From assembly GCA_902362925.1 (NCBI GenBank), contig CABIYL010000011.1: a stretch of DNA of 64,000 bases; one strand, 5' to 3'. Origin of the DNA: Pseudoflavonifractor sp902362925 (lineage in GTDB: Bacteria; Bacillota; Clostridia; Oscillospirales; Oscillospiraceae). The notes under the pieces are model-generated. The model made no database searches. It saw only the letters and a list, made by a program, of their open reading frames with translations, and had not been told where the DNA came from. A program made the position numbers and the translations under genes. Each line of letters opens with the position of its first letter. The first letter of the stretch is position 1. Of the stretch, positions 1-7,894 are shown in pieces.

Positions 1-1235
1 GCCAGAATGGCCTCCGGGTCCTCGGTGCGGGGGTTGTCGGAGGTGAGCACCACCAGGTCGGCCAGCTCCGCCGCGATGGCACCCATGACAGGCCGCTTGC
101 TCCGGTCCCGGTCACCGCCGCAGCCGAACAGGCAGATGACCCGGCCAGGGGTAAAGTCCCGGACGGTGGTGAGGATGTTCTCCAGGGCGTCCGGGGTGTG
201 GGCGTAGTCGATGATGACCGCATAGTCCGTGGGAGTGGGCACCACCTCGATGCGGCCCTTGACCCCTTTGGCCTCCGCCAGAGAGGCGCACACCTGGGGC
301 AGGGGCAGCTTCAGGGCCAGGCCGCAGGCGATGACGCCCAGGGCGTTGTAGATGGTGAAGCCTCCGGGGATGGGCAGGCGCACCCGGGCGATGGCCCCGG
401 TGGTGAGCGCCTCAAACTCCACCCGGTCAGGGAACAGGCGGATATTCTTGGCGGTCACGTCGGCCTGGTCCTTGTTCTCCGAGTAGGTCAGCGCCGGACA
501 GGTGACAATGGAGGCGTAGTAACGCCCGGCCTCGTCGTCCAGGTTGAGCACCGCTGTGCCGGTCTGCCGGAACAGCAGCCCCTTCACCCGCCGGTACTCC
601 TCCATGGTGCCGTGGAAGTCCAGATGGTCCCGGGTCAGGTTGGTGAAGATACCAACTTTAAAGGAGATACCGTCCACCCGGTGGAGGGCCAGTGCATGGG
701 AGGACACCTCCATCACCACATGGGTGCAGCCGCTGTCTGCCATATCCCGCAGCAGCTTCTGCACCTCCCAGGACTCCGGGGTGGTGCGGTGGGCGGGGAT
801 GACCTTCTCCCCAATCATGTTCTGGTTGGTGCCCATAAGCCCCACCTTGGCCCCAAGCACCCCCTCCAGCATGGCCTTGAGGAGGTAGGTGGTGGTGGTC
901 TTGCCGTTGGTGCCGGTGACGCCGATAACGGTCAGCGCATCGGCCGGACGGCCGAACCAGTTGGCGGACACGGCGGCCAGAGCCGCCCGGGTGTCCGCTG
1001 CAATGAGCCAGGGTCCCGGCTCTTCGGGGGCCTTGTGGCAGATAACCGCCGCCGCCCCCTTCTCCACCGCCTCACGGAGGAAACGGTGGCCGTCGGTCTT
1101 GTAGCCGGTGAGGGCCACGAAGAGCTCCCCCGGCTGGATGGTACGGGTGTCATAGCTGATTCCTGAAATTTCCACATCCTCGTCCGCGAAGCCCCCAAGA
1201 AGGGCTACGCCGGACAAAAGCGCCTTCAGTCTCAT
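1..1235 (-). CDS. murE: MurE, UDP-MurNAc-tripeptide synthetase (3' end outside window)
   Basis: Cytoplasmic Mur ligase that adds the third amino acid (probably meso-diaminopimelate, since lysA lies nearby) to UDP-MurNAc-L-Ala-D-Glu in peptidoglycan synthesis. About 411 residues are visible from the N terminus. An N-terminal Mur domain carries the DGHRFL segment; the ATP-binding loop GTNGKTTTT sits near residue 110; SSHAL and the central-domain NLTRDHLDFHG motif follow; then DYAHTPDAL, FGCGGDRDRSKRP and TSDNPRTEDPEAI near the window edge. The ATG at 1235 follows a GAGGGG ribosome site. It is the last visible gene of the division cluster, 103 bases after the transpeptidase gene. Lysine versus DAP specificity cannot be settled, but the DNPR motif is the DAP-type signature. 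Confidence 0.96.
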   Translation of the reverse strand, partial: MRLKALLSGVALLGGFADEDVEISGISYDTRTIQPGELFVALTGYKTDGHRFLREAVEKGAAAVICHKAPEEPGPWLIAADTRAALAAVSANWFGRPADALTVIGVTGTNGKTTTTYLLKAMLEGVLGAKVGLMGTNQNMIGEKVIPAHRTTPESWEVQKLLRDMADSGCTHVVMEVSSHALALHRVDGISFKVGIFTNLTRDHLDFHGTMEEYRRVKGLLFRQTGTAVLNLDDEAGRYYASIVTCPALTYSENKDQADVTAKNIRLFPDRVEFEALTTGAIARVRLPIPGGFTIYNALGVIACGLALKLPLPQVCASLAEAKGVKGRIEVVPTPTDYAVIIDYAHTPDALENILTTVRDFTPGRVICLFGCGGDRDRSKRPVMGAIAAELADLVVLTSDNPRTEDPEAIL

Positions 1236-1279
1236 GCTGTCACCCCTCAATCAGTGTGCAGATACAAGGATTTTCGCTT

Positions 1280-1314
1280 CAGCCCGGTCCGGGACCATAT
1301 CCCGGACCGGGCTG
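1280..1314. repeat. 15-bp perfect inverted repeat between pbp and murE
   Basis: Arms at 1280-1294 and 1300-1314 are exact complements with a 5-base loop. Neither strand has a T run after the stem, so it is a poor intrinsic terminator. It could stabilise or process the polycistronic mRNA, or reduce readthrough into murE. Confidence 0.6.
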
Positions 1315-1338
1315 ATTGCCTTGGGAACGGCCGCCTGC

Positions 1339-3720
1339 TCAGATGCCTGCGCCGGCGGTGGTTGCAGTGTTGTCCATGAACTGGACCTCCACCACGGTAC
1401 CCCGGTCCACCATGGTGCCGGCGGCAATGGACTGCCCCGCGGCGATGGTGCTGGAGGTGTAGTAGTCGGACACGCCTGTGGCCTTCATGTACAGGCCCAG
1501 GTTGCTGAGGGTCTGGCGCACCGTCTCGGGGGACTTGCCCGACAGGTCGGGTACCTCCACCTGGTCGGTGGGCTTCGCCTCGCCCATGTAGAGCACCATC
1601 TCGCTGCCGCCGGGGATGGATGCGCCCTGGATGGGAATCTGGTCGGTGACGGTCTCGCCGCTGCCCACGGTGCGCACCGTCAGGCCGACGGCCTCCGCCT
1701 TGGCCTGGGCGTCGGCCAGGGACAGGCCGGTGACGCTGGGCGCCAGCACGTCGGCGCCGGAGAGCTCCTCGGCGGTGTACTGCTTCTCCACGCCCATGTA
1801 GTCCAGGATGTTGGCCAGCAGCTCACCGGCCCGGGTGGCGCCCATGACGCCGCCGCTGATGTAGTAGCCGCCGGAGGTGTAGTTGCTGCCGGGGGACACA
1901 GGCTTGGGATTGTCGAAGGCGATGAGGATCACCACCTGGGGGTCGTCCGCAGGGGCGAAGCCCAGGAAGGAGACGATGGTGTGGTCATCTTCCAGAGTCT
2001 CGGAGGAACCGGTCTTGCCGCCGATGCGGTAGCCCGCCTGATAGGCGTTCTTACCGGTGCCGCCGTTGACCACGCCTTCCAGAATGATGCGGCACTTCTC
2101 GCTGGTGGCCTCGCTGACCACCTGGCGGCGCTCAGTGGGCTCGGTGCTCTGGATCACGTTGCCGTCGGCGTCGGTGATGGACTCCAGCACATAGGGCTGC
2201 ATCAGGTGGCCGCCGTTGATGACGGCGGAAGCGGCGGTGATGAGCTGGATGGGGGTCACGTTAAAGCGCTGACCGAAGGAGGCGGTGGCCAGAGAGGCCT
2301 CGCCGTAGGGGCCGGTGAACCACTCGCGGGACCACACCGTACTGTTGGCCTCGCCCTGCATGTCGATGCCGGTGGTCTCTAGGAAGCCAAAGTCCTCCAG
2401 GTAGTCGTAGAACCGCTCCGCGCCCAGCCGCTGGCCGATGGCGATGAAGGCCGGGTTGCAGGAGTTGGCCACTGCCTTGGCCAGGGTCTGGGTGCCGTGG
2501 CCCTTACGGTCGGAGCAGCGGATGGTGCTACCGGCGATGTTGACGGAGCCGGTGCACTCGAAGGTGTCGCTCTCGCTGACCACGCCCTCCTCCAGAGCGG
2601 CGGCCAGCACCACGGATTTAAAGGTGGAGCCGGGCTCATAGGTGTCGTTGATGGCCTTGTTGCGCCACTGGAGCAGCTGAGCGTTGCCCAGTGCTTCCTT
2701 GTACTCGTCGCTGTCCTCGCCGTAGGTGGCCTTCAGGGTCTCCAGCTCGGCCAGGGTGTCCGGATCGGTGACTGTACTGGGATTGTTCAGGTCGTAGGTG
2801 GGAGAGTTGGCCCAGGCCAGGATGGCACCGGTGTTGGGGTCCATGGCGATGGCAAAGCCGCCGTTCTGTACGTCGTACATCTCGATGCCCTTCTCCAGGG
2901 CCCGCTCGCAGTAGTACTGGATGGTGGCGTCAATGGTCAGGTTCAGGTTGTTGCCGTCGGTGGCGTCGTAGTAGTTCTCATAGCGGGAGAGCATCTCGGT
3001 GCCGTTGCCGTTTTTGGCGGTCACCACACGGCCGGTCTCGCCGGAGAGCTCGCTGTCGTAGTAGGCCTCCATGCCGTAGGCGCCCTCGTTCTCCGAATTG
3101 ACAAAGCCGATGACCTGGGCGGCCAGGCTGGAGTGGGGGTAATACCGCTTGGAAGTGGGGGTGGAGTAGAGGGCGTTGGACAGGCTGTACTCCAGCTTGA
3201 AGGCCATGACCTGCTCGTTCACGTCCTGCTCCACCTTGGCGGCCAGGCGCACGTAAGAGGTATCCTTCTGGAGGCGGAGGAGAATGGTGTCCTTATCCAT
3301 GCCCAGAATCTCCGCCAGACCGGAGGCCACCGCCTCGTCGGTGGGTTCGGGACCGGGCGCCGTCTTGCTCTCGCCGTTCTGGTAGGCCTCTACCTTTTTC
3401 TTGTAGTTCTCCTGGACGGTATCCAGGTCCCGAGGGGAGACAATAATGTCGTAGGCCGTGGAGCTCAGGGCCAGAGGGGTGCCCTTGCTGTCGTAGATGG
3501 TGCCCCGGTTGGCCGTTACCGCCACGTCTCTGGTCTGCTGGCTGATGGCCAGCTCCTGATAGTATTCATGGTTGGTGATTTGGAGGTCGTACAGCCGGAC
3601 CAGCAGCGGGATGAAAATCACCACGCCGAAGAGGCCCATCAGAAAGATGGTGCGACCCAGAATGGTGCGGTTCCCTCTCCGGTCCGGTTGTTGGTTCTGT
3701 TTCTTTTCGCCGTTCATCAT
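1339..3720 (-). CDS. Class B penicillin-binding protein with PASTA domains (PBP2B/SpoVD family)
   Basis: Division (or spore cortex) transpeptidase that cross-links septal peptidoglycan outside the membrane. The 793 residues show a short Lys/Arg-rich cytoplasmic tail, one N-terminal membrane segment (about 24-45), a PBP dimerisation domain starting with the RGTIYD motif, and a transpeptidase domain with the active-site STFK (S365), SCN (S420) and KTGSS (K569). Two C-terminal PASTA repeats (about 655-790) follow. PASTA repeats after the transpeptidase are typical of SpoVD and PBP2x. It lies between the ftsL-like gene and murE in the standard cluster order, so it is probably the vegetative FtsI equivalent, but sequence alone cannot separate FtsI from SpoVD roles. 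The ATG at 3720 follows GAGGTGAT. Confidence 0.95.
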   Translation of the reverse strand: MMNGEKKQNQQPDRRGNRTILGRTIFLMGLFGVVIFIPLLVRLYDLQITNHEYYQELAISQQTRDVAVTANRGTIYDSKGTPLALSSTAYDIIVSPRDLDTVQENYKKKVEAYQNGESKTAPGPEPTDEAVASGLAEILGMDKDTILLRLQKDTSYVRLAAKVEQDVNEQVMAFKLEYSLSNALYSTPTSKRYYPHSSLAAQVIGFVNSENEGAYGMEAYYDSELSGETGRVVTAKNGNGTEMLSRYENYYDATDGNNLNLTIDATIQYYCERALEKGIEMYDVQNGGFAIAMDPNTGAILAWANSPTYDLNNPSTVTDPDTLAELETLKATYGEDSDEYKEALGNAQLLQWRNKAINDTYEPGSTFKSVVLAAALEEGVVSESDTFECTGSVNIAGSTIRCSDRKGHGTQTLAKAVANSCNPAFIAIGQRLGAERFYDYLEDFGFLETTGIDMQGEANSTVWSREWFTGPYGEASLATASFGQRFNVTPIQLITAASAVINGGHLMQPYVLESITDADGNVIQSTEPTERRQVVSEATSEKCRIILEGVVNGGTGKNAYQAGYRIGGKTGSSETLEDDHTIVSFLGFAPADDPQVVILIAFDNPKPVSPGSNYTSGGYYISGGVMGATRAGELLANILDYMGVEKQYTAEELSGADVLAPSVTGLSLADAQAKAEAVGLTVRTVGSGETVTDQIPIQGASIPGGSEMVLYMGEAKPTDQVEVPDLSGKSPETVRQTLSNLGLYMKATGVSDYYTSSTIAAGQSIAAGTMVDRGTVVEVQFMDNTATTAGAGI

Positions 3721-3865
3721 ACGATCACCTCTGTGCCTGTAAAACGCGCTGTCTGCTTCTTTGTCTATGAGACGGGGAATCGGTGAAAAAGGCTGAGCGT
3801 CCTTTCTCTGCGTTCTCCCTGCTCAACGGTTTTCACTTCCGTCGTTCTTTCCCCACTGAAATATC

Positions 3866-3902
3866 GAGGGCGTAAGAAAAATTCATTTTTTCTTACGCCC
3901 TC
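3866..3902. repeat. 16-bp perfect inverted repeat upstream of the pbp gene
   Basis: Arms 3866-3881 and 3887-3902 pair perfectly around a 5-base loop; the stem itself ends in an A/T run, giving a symmetric hairpin of terminator-like composition. It lies in the 249-base gap between the ftsL-like gene and the transpeptidase, so it could partially terminate transcription from mraZ and set a lower level for pbp and murE. Confidence 0.6.
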
Positions 3903-3969
3903 TCTCTGTGTGGGCTGCAGGTGCAACCCTTTTTCTCTTTTCGGGTCTTACAAAACTATATGGGGTGGG

Positions 3970-4542
3970 TTACTTAAAATATTCCACCACATTGCCCAGA
4001 ATGTCCTGGATGCCGCGGATAGCGCCGTTGATGCCCTCCACCGGAGTCTCCTCCTCGTTGAACAGCACCACGCTGTCCGGCTCGGAGAGGTCCAGATAGA
4101 GGATCTGACCCGCCTGGGGCTTGACCATGGAGCCGTCGGCAGTCACGGCAGTCTCGATGCTGGCCAGGTCAAAGGCCAGCTCGTACTGGGTGCGCAGATA
4201 ATTCTCCTGCTCCTCCAGCTCGGCCAGGTCGCTCTTCAGTCCGGCGATGTCGTCGGACAGGGTGGTGAGCTGGATGGAGCTGAGCAGCACCAGCACAGCG
4301 AACACACCGATGGCCAGGAAGCCCACCACTGCGAAGGGGGACACGAAGCCTGCCTCCCGCACCCGGGCCTTGGGCCGCACTGCCGCCCGCTCTCTGGGCC
4401 GGACCAGGGGACGGGTCCGGGTCTGCTCTCCGCCACGGAGCGGACGGGCAGCTGTGTCGGCGTAATCCAGATCATAGGCCACGCTGTCATAATTGGCGCG
4501 GGGCGTATTGTAGCGTCTTCTTCGGGCTGCGGCAGTTGCCAT
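3970..4542 (-). CDS. FtsL/DivIC-like septum protein
   Basis: A bitopic division protein of 190 residues. It has a long basic, Pro/Arg-rich cytoplasmic N terminus (1-88), one membrane helix (about 89-110, VVGFLAIGVFAVLVLL), then a short coiled coil (about 112-140, heptad pattern around LSDDIAGLKSDLAELEEQ) and an acidic extracellular tail. FtsL sequences are too diverged for a motif-based call; the call rests on size, topology, coiled coil and position directly between rsmH and the division transpeptidase. It would bridge FtsB/DivIC and the transpeptidase at the septum. The ATG at 4542 has a GGAGTGG site. The 80-residue cytoplasmic extension is longer than in Bacillus FtsL. Confidence 0.8.
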   Translation of the reverse strand: MATAAARRRRYNTPRANYDSVAYDLDYADTAARPLRGGEQTRTRPLVRPRERAAVRPKARVREAGFVSPFAVVGFLAIGVFAVLVLLSSIQLTTLSDDIAGLKSDLAELEEQENYLRTQYELAFDLASIETAVTADGSMVKPQAGQILYLDLSEPDSVVLFNEEETPVEGINGAIRGIQDILGNVVEYFK

Positions 4543-4602
4543 GGGGCGTCCACTCCAATCTTTTGCAGATGCATGTGGGGAGGGCGTTCCCTCCCCTTTT
4601 TA

Positions 4603-5544
4603 TTACAGTTTTTCCGCGATGCGCAGCTTGGCGCTGCGGGCGCGGGCGTTTTCGTTCAGTTCTTCCTCGCCGGATACGATGGGCTTTTTGTTCACCAGCC
4701 GGATAACCGGCTTCTTTCCGCACACACACACCGGGAAGTCGGGCGGGCAGGTGCAGCCCTTGGCGAAGGCGGCAAAGGCGTTCTTCACAATCCGGTCCTC
4801 CAGCGAGTGGAAGGAGATGATAGCCAGCCGTCCGCCGGGCGCCAGCGCAGGCACCGCCGCCTGGATCAGCTTGTCCGCGGCGGAGAGCTCGTCGTTCACC
4901 GCGATGCGGATGGCCTGAAAGGACCGCTTGGCCGGGTGCTGCTTCTCACGCAGGGCGTGGGCAGGCATGGCCGAGCGGATGATATCCACCAATTCAAGGG
5001 TGGTCTCAATGGGAGCCTTCTCCCGGGCGCGTACAATGGCCGCAGCGATGGCGGGGGCATACCGCTCCTCGCCAAACTGGAACAGAATCCGCCGGATCTC
5101 CTCCTGGGGCCACTCGTTGACCACCGTTCTGGCGGTCAGGGCCTCGGACTGGTCCATTCTCATGTCCAGGGGAGCGTCGGCCATGTAGGAGAAGCCACGG
5201 CTGGCGTCATCCAGCTGAGGGGAGGACACGCCCAGATCGGCCAGCACGCCGCTCAGCTTGTCCAGCTTCAGCCGGTCCAGAATGTCCGCCAGGTCGCCGA
5301 AGTTGCCGTGAACCAGGGTCACCCGGTCCATCAGGCCCTCCAGCCGTCCGGGAGCCGCGTCCAGGGCAGCCTGGTCCCGGTCAATGCAGATGAGCTGTCC
5401 TGTGGTCAGCCGCCGGGCGATCTCCCGGGAGTGTCCGGCACGGCCCAGGGTGGCGTCCACATAGGTGCCCGTGGGGTCGATATTCAATCCGTCGATGCAC
5501 TCCTGGAGCAGCACCGGCTTGTGGGAAAATTCCATCTCACTCAT
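4603..5544 (-). CDS. rsmH: RsmH (MraW), 16S rRNA m4C1402 methyltransferase
   Basis: S-adenosylmethionine-dependent enzyme that N4-methylates C1402 in the decoding centre of 16S rRNA. Its 313 residues match the family's usual length. Visible signatures are HKPVLL near the N terminus, the SAM-binding segment YVDATLGRAGHS, LADLGVSSPQLD, the GFSYMADAPLDMRM segment, and the C-terminal RLAIISFHSLEDRIVK. It starts directly after the mraZ stop (TAA then ATG two bases on), indicating translational coupling, and is followed by the ftsL-like gene. This mraZ-rsmH-ftsL order is the usual start of the dcw cluster in Firmicutes. Confidence 0.97.
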   Translation of the reverse strand: MSEMEFSHKPVLLQECIDGLNIDPTGTYVDATLGRAGHSREIARRLTTGQLICIDRDQAALDAAPGRLEGLMDRVTLVHGNFGDLADILDRLKLDKLSGVLADLGVSSPQLDDASRGFSYMADAPLDMRMDQSEALTARTVVNEWPQEEIRRILFQFGEERYAPAIAAAIVRAREKAPIETTLELVDIIRSAMPAHALREKQHPAKRSFQAIRIAVNDELSAADKLIQAAVPALAPGGRLAIISFHSLEDRIVKNAFAAFAKGCTCPPDFPVCVCGKKPVIRLVNKKPIVSGEEELNENARARSAKLRIAEKL

Positions 5545-5545
5545 A

Positions 5546-5968
5546 TTACAGCCCCAGCCCCTTGAGGATGGCGTTCATCTTCTCGGGGGTGATCTCCTCC
5601 TGCTTCTCCTGCCAGCGCTCGGCGCTCCAGATTTCCGCCCGGTTGTGGACGCCGGTGATGACCGCGTCCTTCTCCAGGCCGGCGAACTTCCGCAGCATGG
5701 CAGGGATAACGATCCGGCCCTGACTGTCCGGCTCGCATTTGGCGGCATTGGCGAACAGGGGGCGCATGGCCACCGACTCCGTCATGGGCAGAGCGGCAAA
5801 CTTGGCGGTAAAGGTGTCCCAGGTCTCCTGGGGATAGACAGCCAGACAGCCGTCAATGCCCATGGTGACGTAGAGGGTGTCTCCCAGTTCACGGCGGAGC
5901 TGGGCGGGAATGAACAGGCGGCCCTTGGCGTCGAGGCTGTGCTCGTAAGTGCCGGTGGCGCTCATCAT
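5546..5968 (-). CDS. mraZ: MraZ, AbrB-like regulator of the division cluster
   Basis: DNA-binding, ring-forming transcription factor of 140 residues that usually controls its own cluster and sits on the nucleoid. It has the two tandem SpoVT/AbrB-like half-domains, each with the signature DxKGRxxxP: SLDAKGRLFIPAQLR near residue 12 and DSQGRIVIPAMLR near residue 81. Two ATG codons (5968 and 5965) follow a purine-rich ribosome site; the upstream one is used here. It is first in the operon behind a sigma-A promoter at 6041-6069. MraZ normally binds spaced TGGGN repeats; one clear GTGGGG lies between promoter and start, but I do not see a convincing set of spaced repeats. Confidence 0.96.
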   Translation of the reverse strand: MMSATGTYEHSLDAKGRLFIPAQLRRELGDTLYVTMGIDGCLAVYPQETWDTFTAKFAALPMTESVAMRPLFANAAKCEPDSQGRIVIPAMLRKFAGLEKDAVITGVHNRAEIWSAERWQEKQEEITPEKMNAILKGLGL

Positions 5969-6040
5969 TCCCCTTCACCTCTCCTCCACTTTCCCCCCTC
6001 TGGGCTATGGTAGGCTCCATTTTGCCCCACCAGTGTTTTT

Positions 6041-6069
6041 AGTATAATTGTTATGTAACCAAATTGCAA
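6041..6069 (-). promoter_or_regulatory. Sigma-A promoter of the mraZ operon
   Basis: On the minus strand TTGCAA (6064-6069) and TATACT (6041-6046) are 17 bases apart, about 70 bases upstream of the mraZ start. A close match to the housekeeping consensus. Confidence 0.8.
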
Positions 6070-6138
6070 CCCTTTTTTAACTCTTTTTTCCCTGCCAACC
6101 CCGGTATTTTCGTGTGAAAACAAGTGTTTTCCGCACAA

Positions 6139-6152
6139 GAAACGTATGTTCG
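6139..6152. promoter_or_regulatory. LexA/DinR (SOS) box upstream of the division cluster
   Basis: On the minus strand the 14 bases read CGAACATACGTTTC, an exact match to the Gram-positive LexA consensus CGAACRNRYGTTYC. It lies about 70 bases upstream of the mraZ -35 and about 270 bases upstream of the divergent VOC gene. No recognisable SOS gene sits next to it. The rest of 5969-6423 contains only the mraZ promoter, T-rich sequence and a weak promoter for the plus-strand genes. Confidence 0.6.
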
Positions 6153-6336
6153 ATTACTTCTGTAAACAGGATATCATGGCCAATTATCCTGTTTTATGTC
6201 TCCTTTCCGCCAAAGGGGGCGAAGCTCGTTACTTTTTTCACATTTGCGTCCACTTTTTTATTTTCGCGTTACCATCTTCTTCGACAATTTCTGACCGGCG
6301 GTAAATTTTCCGTCCCCCGTTTTTCCGCCCTCTCCC

Positions 6337-6365
6337 TGTTCAACTTCCAGATCATGTGATATAAT
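6337..6365 (+). promoter_or_regulatory. Candidate promoter of the VOC/acyltransferase genes
   Basis: A perfect TATAAT at 6360-6365 preceded by TGTG; the -35 is weak (TGTTCA at 6337-6342, 17-base spacer). Confidence 0.5.
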
Positions 6366-6423
6366 GCTCTGCGTTGTCTTTTGGCAATCATTCCGTCCAC
6401 ATCTTATCAATGAGGTGAACCAT

Positions 6424-6792
6424 ATGCTGCGCTTTGCTCACTTTAACTTCAATGTTCTGGACCTGGACAGGTCCCTGGCCTTCTACCGGGACGCCCTGGA
6501 GCTCTCTCCGGTGCGCACCAAGGAGGCGGGAGACGGCTCCTTCAAGCTGGTGTACCTGGGCGACGGGGAGACCGGCTTTGAGCTGGAGCTGACTTGGCTG
6601 AAAGACCGCACCGAGCCCTATGACCTGGGTGAGTGCGAGTTCCACCTGGCCTTTGTCACCGACCGGTATGACGAGCTCTACCGCCGCCACAAGGAGATGG
6701 GCTGCGTCTGCTTTGAGAACCCGGCCATGGGCATCTACTTCATCGAGGACCCGGACGGCTACTGGATCGAGATCGTCCCCGCCAAGGAGTAA
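6424..6792 (+). CDS. VOC-family protein (glyoxalase I-like)
   Basis: A small metalloenzyme of the vicinal oxygen chelate superfamily, 122 residues, forming two beta-alpha-beta-beta-beta repeats. Possible metal ligands are H6, E55, H74 and E116, the spacing expected for glyoxalase I (methylglyoxal detoxification), and the annotation lactoylglutathione lyase would fit. Clostridia usually lack glutathione, so the true substrate is open. The ATG at 6424 has a GAGGTGAA site 5 bases upstream; an in-frame upstream start at 6364 lacks one and lies inside the -10 region. The next gene starts 6 bases after its stop, so they are probably cotranscribed. Confidence 0.85.
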   Translation: MLRFAHFNFNVLDLDRSLAFYRDALELSPVRTKEAGDGSFKLVYLGDGETGFELELTWLKDRTEPYDLGECEFHLAFVTDRYDELYRRHKEMGCVCFENPAMGIYFIEDPDGYWIEIVPAKE

Positions 6793-6798
6793 ACCTCC

Positions 6799-7863
6799 AT
6801 GGCCAAGACCTCTGACGGCCGTCTGGCCTACGCCGACCTGCTGCGGGTGCTCTCCATCGCTGCGGTGGTGGTCATCCATGTGGTGAGCCTGTGGATCTAC
6901 GATGTGCCCGTTGGGAGCGGCGCGTGGGATATATATAATGTATACGACAGCCTGGTGCGCTGGTGCGTGCCCGTGTTCGTCATGCTCTCCGGCATGTTCC
7001 TGCTGGACCCCAAGAAGAGCCTGACCCTGCCCAAGCTGTTTTTCCACCATATCCTGCGCATCTTCGTGGCACTGGTTGTGTGGGGCGCGGTGTATGCCAT
7101 CGTGGACTTCGGCCGGGTGAACGGCGTGTTCACCTGGGCTGGTATCCGCTCCGCCCTGTATACCGCCCTACTGGGCAGCACCCACTATCACCTGTGGTTC
7201 CTCTATATTATCCTGGGGCTCTACCTGGTGACCCCCATTCTCCGCTCCTTTGTCCAGGGGGCCTCCCGGAGGGATTTTCACTACTTCTTCCTGCTGTGCT
7301 TCGTGGTGACCTATCTGCTGCCCCTCCTGCTCCAGCTGCGGCCCAGCCAGACCGTCTCCACCTACCTCTCCCGGCTCAACCTGCACATGGTCATGGGCTA
7401 TGTGGGGTACTACGTGGCGGGGTATTACCTGAAAACCTTCACGCTGGGCCGGATTGCGGAAATCATCATCTATCTGCTGGGCATCGGCGGAGCGGCGGCC
7501 ACCATCTGGGGCACCCGGGTGCTCTCCCTCCAGAGCGGCACCCTGTCCGGCGTGCTGTACGAGTATATGACCCCCAACGTGGCGGCCATGGCGGTGGCGG
7601 TGTTCGTGCTGTTCCGGTACCTGCTGGGGGTGAGCGACGAGGGCTCCCGGCGGCAGAGCCTGTCCGGACTGGCGAAAATCACCTTCGGCGTCTACCTGGT
7701 CCACGACCTGTTTCTCATGGCCTACCGCCATCTTGGCATTGCCCAGCTGCCCCTGCCGCCGGTGCTGGCAGTGCCCGTTGTCACCGCCCTGGTGCTCATC
7801 CCCTCGGCGGCGGTGGCCTGGCTCATCAGCAAAATCCCCTTCGCGGGCCGTTACCTCACCTGA
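6799..7863 (+). CDS. Acyltransferase family 3 membrane protein
   Basis: An integral membrane O-acyltransferase (Acyl_transf_3, OafA/WecH-like) of 354 residues that probably acetylates or succinylates an envelope polysaccharide. The N terminus RLAYADLLRVLSIAAVVVIHV includes the family's R...D..R motif and the catalytic His in VIHV (about residue 26). About ten hydrophobic segments follow, including one with YHLWFLYIILGLYLVTP, the usual WFL element, and near the C terminus the FGVYLVHDLFL signature. It follows the VOC gene and precedes an MBOAT acyltransferase, suggesting a shared role in cell-surface modification. Confidence 0.9.
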   Translation: MAKTSDGRLAYADLLRVLSIAAVVVIHVVSLWIYDVPVGSGAWDIYNVYDSLVRWCVPVFVMLSGMFLLDPKKSLTLPKLFFHHILRIFVALVVWGAVYAIVDFGRVNGVFTWAGIRSALYTALLGSTHYHLWFLYIILGLYLVTPILRSFVQGASRRDFHYFFLLCFVVTYLLPLLLQLRPSQTVSTYLSRLNLHMVMGYVGYYVAGYYLKTFTLGRIAEIIIYLLGIGGAAATIWGTRVLSLQSGTLSGVLYEYMTPNVAAMAVAVFVLFRYLLGVSDEGSRRQSLSGLAKITFGVYLVHDLFLMAYRHLGIAQLPLPPVLAVPVVTALVLIPSAAVAWLISKIPFAGRYLT

Positions 7864-7894
7864 CGGTCCCAATCTTCACTAAGGAGTTCGACCC

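Noticed and set aside
6114..6359. 81-codon plus-strand frame upstream of the VOC gene as a small SOS protein
   Set aside because: No ribosome site, Phe/Ser-rich noncoding-like composition and promoter sequence inside its 3' part.
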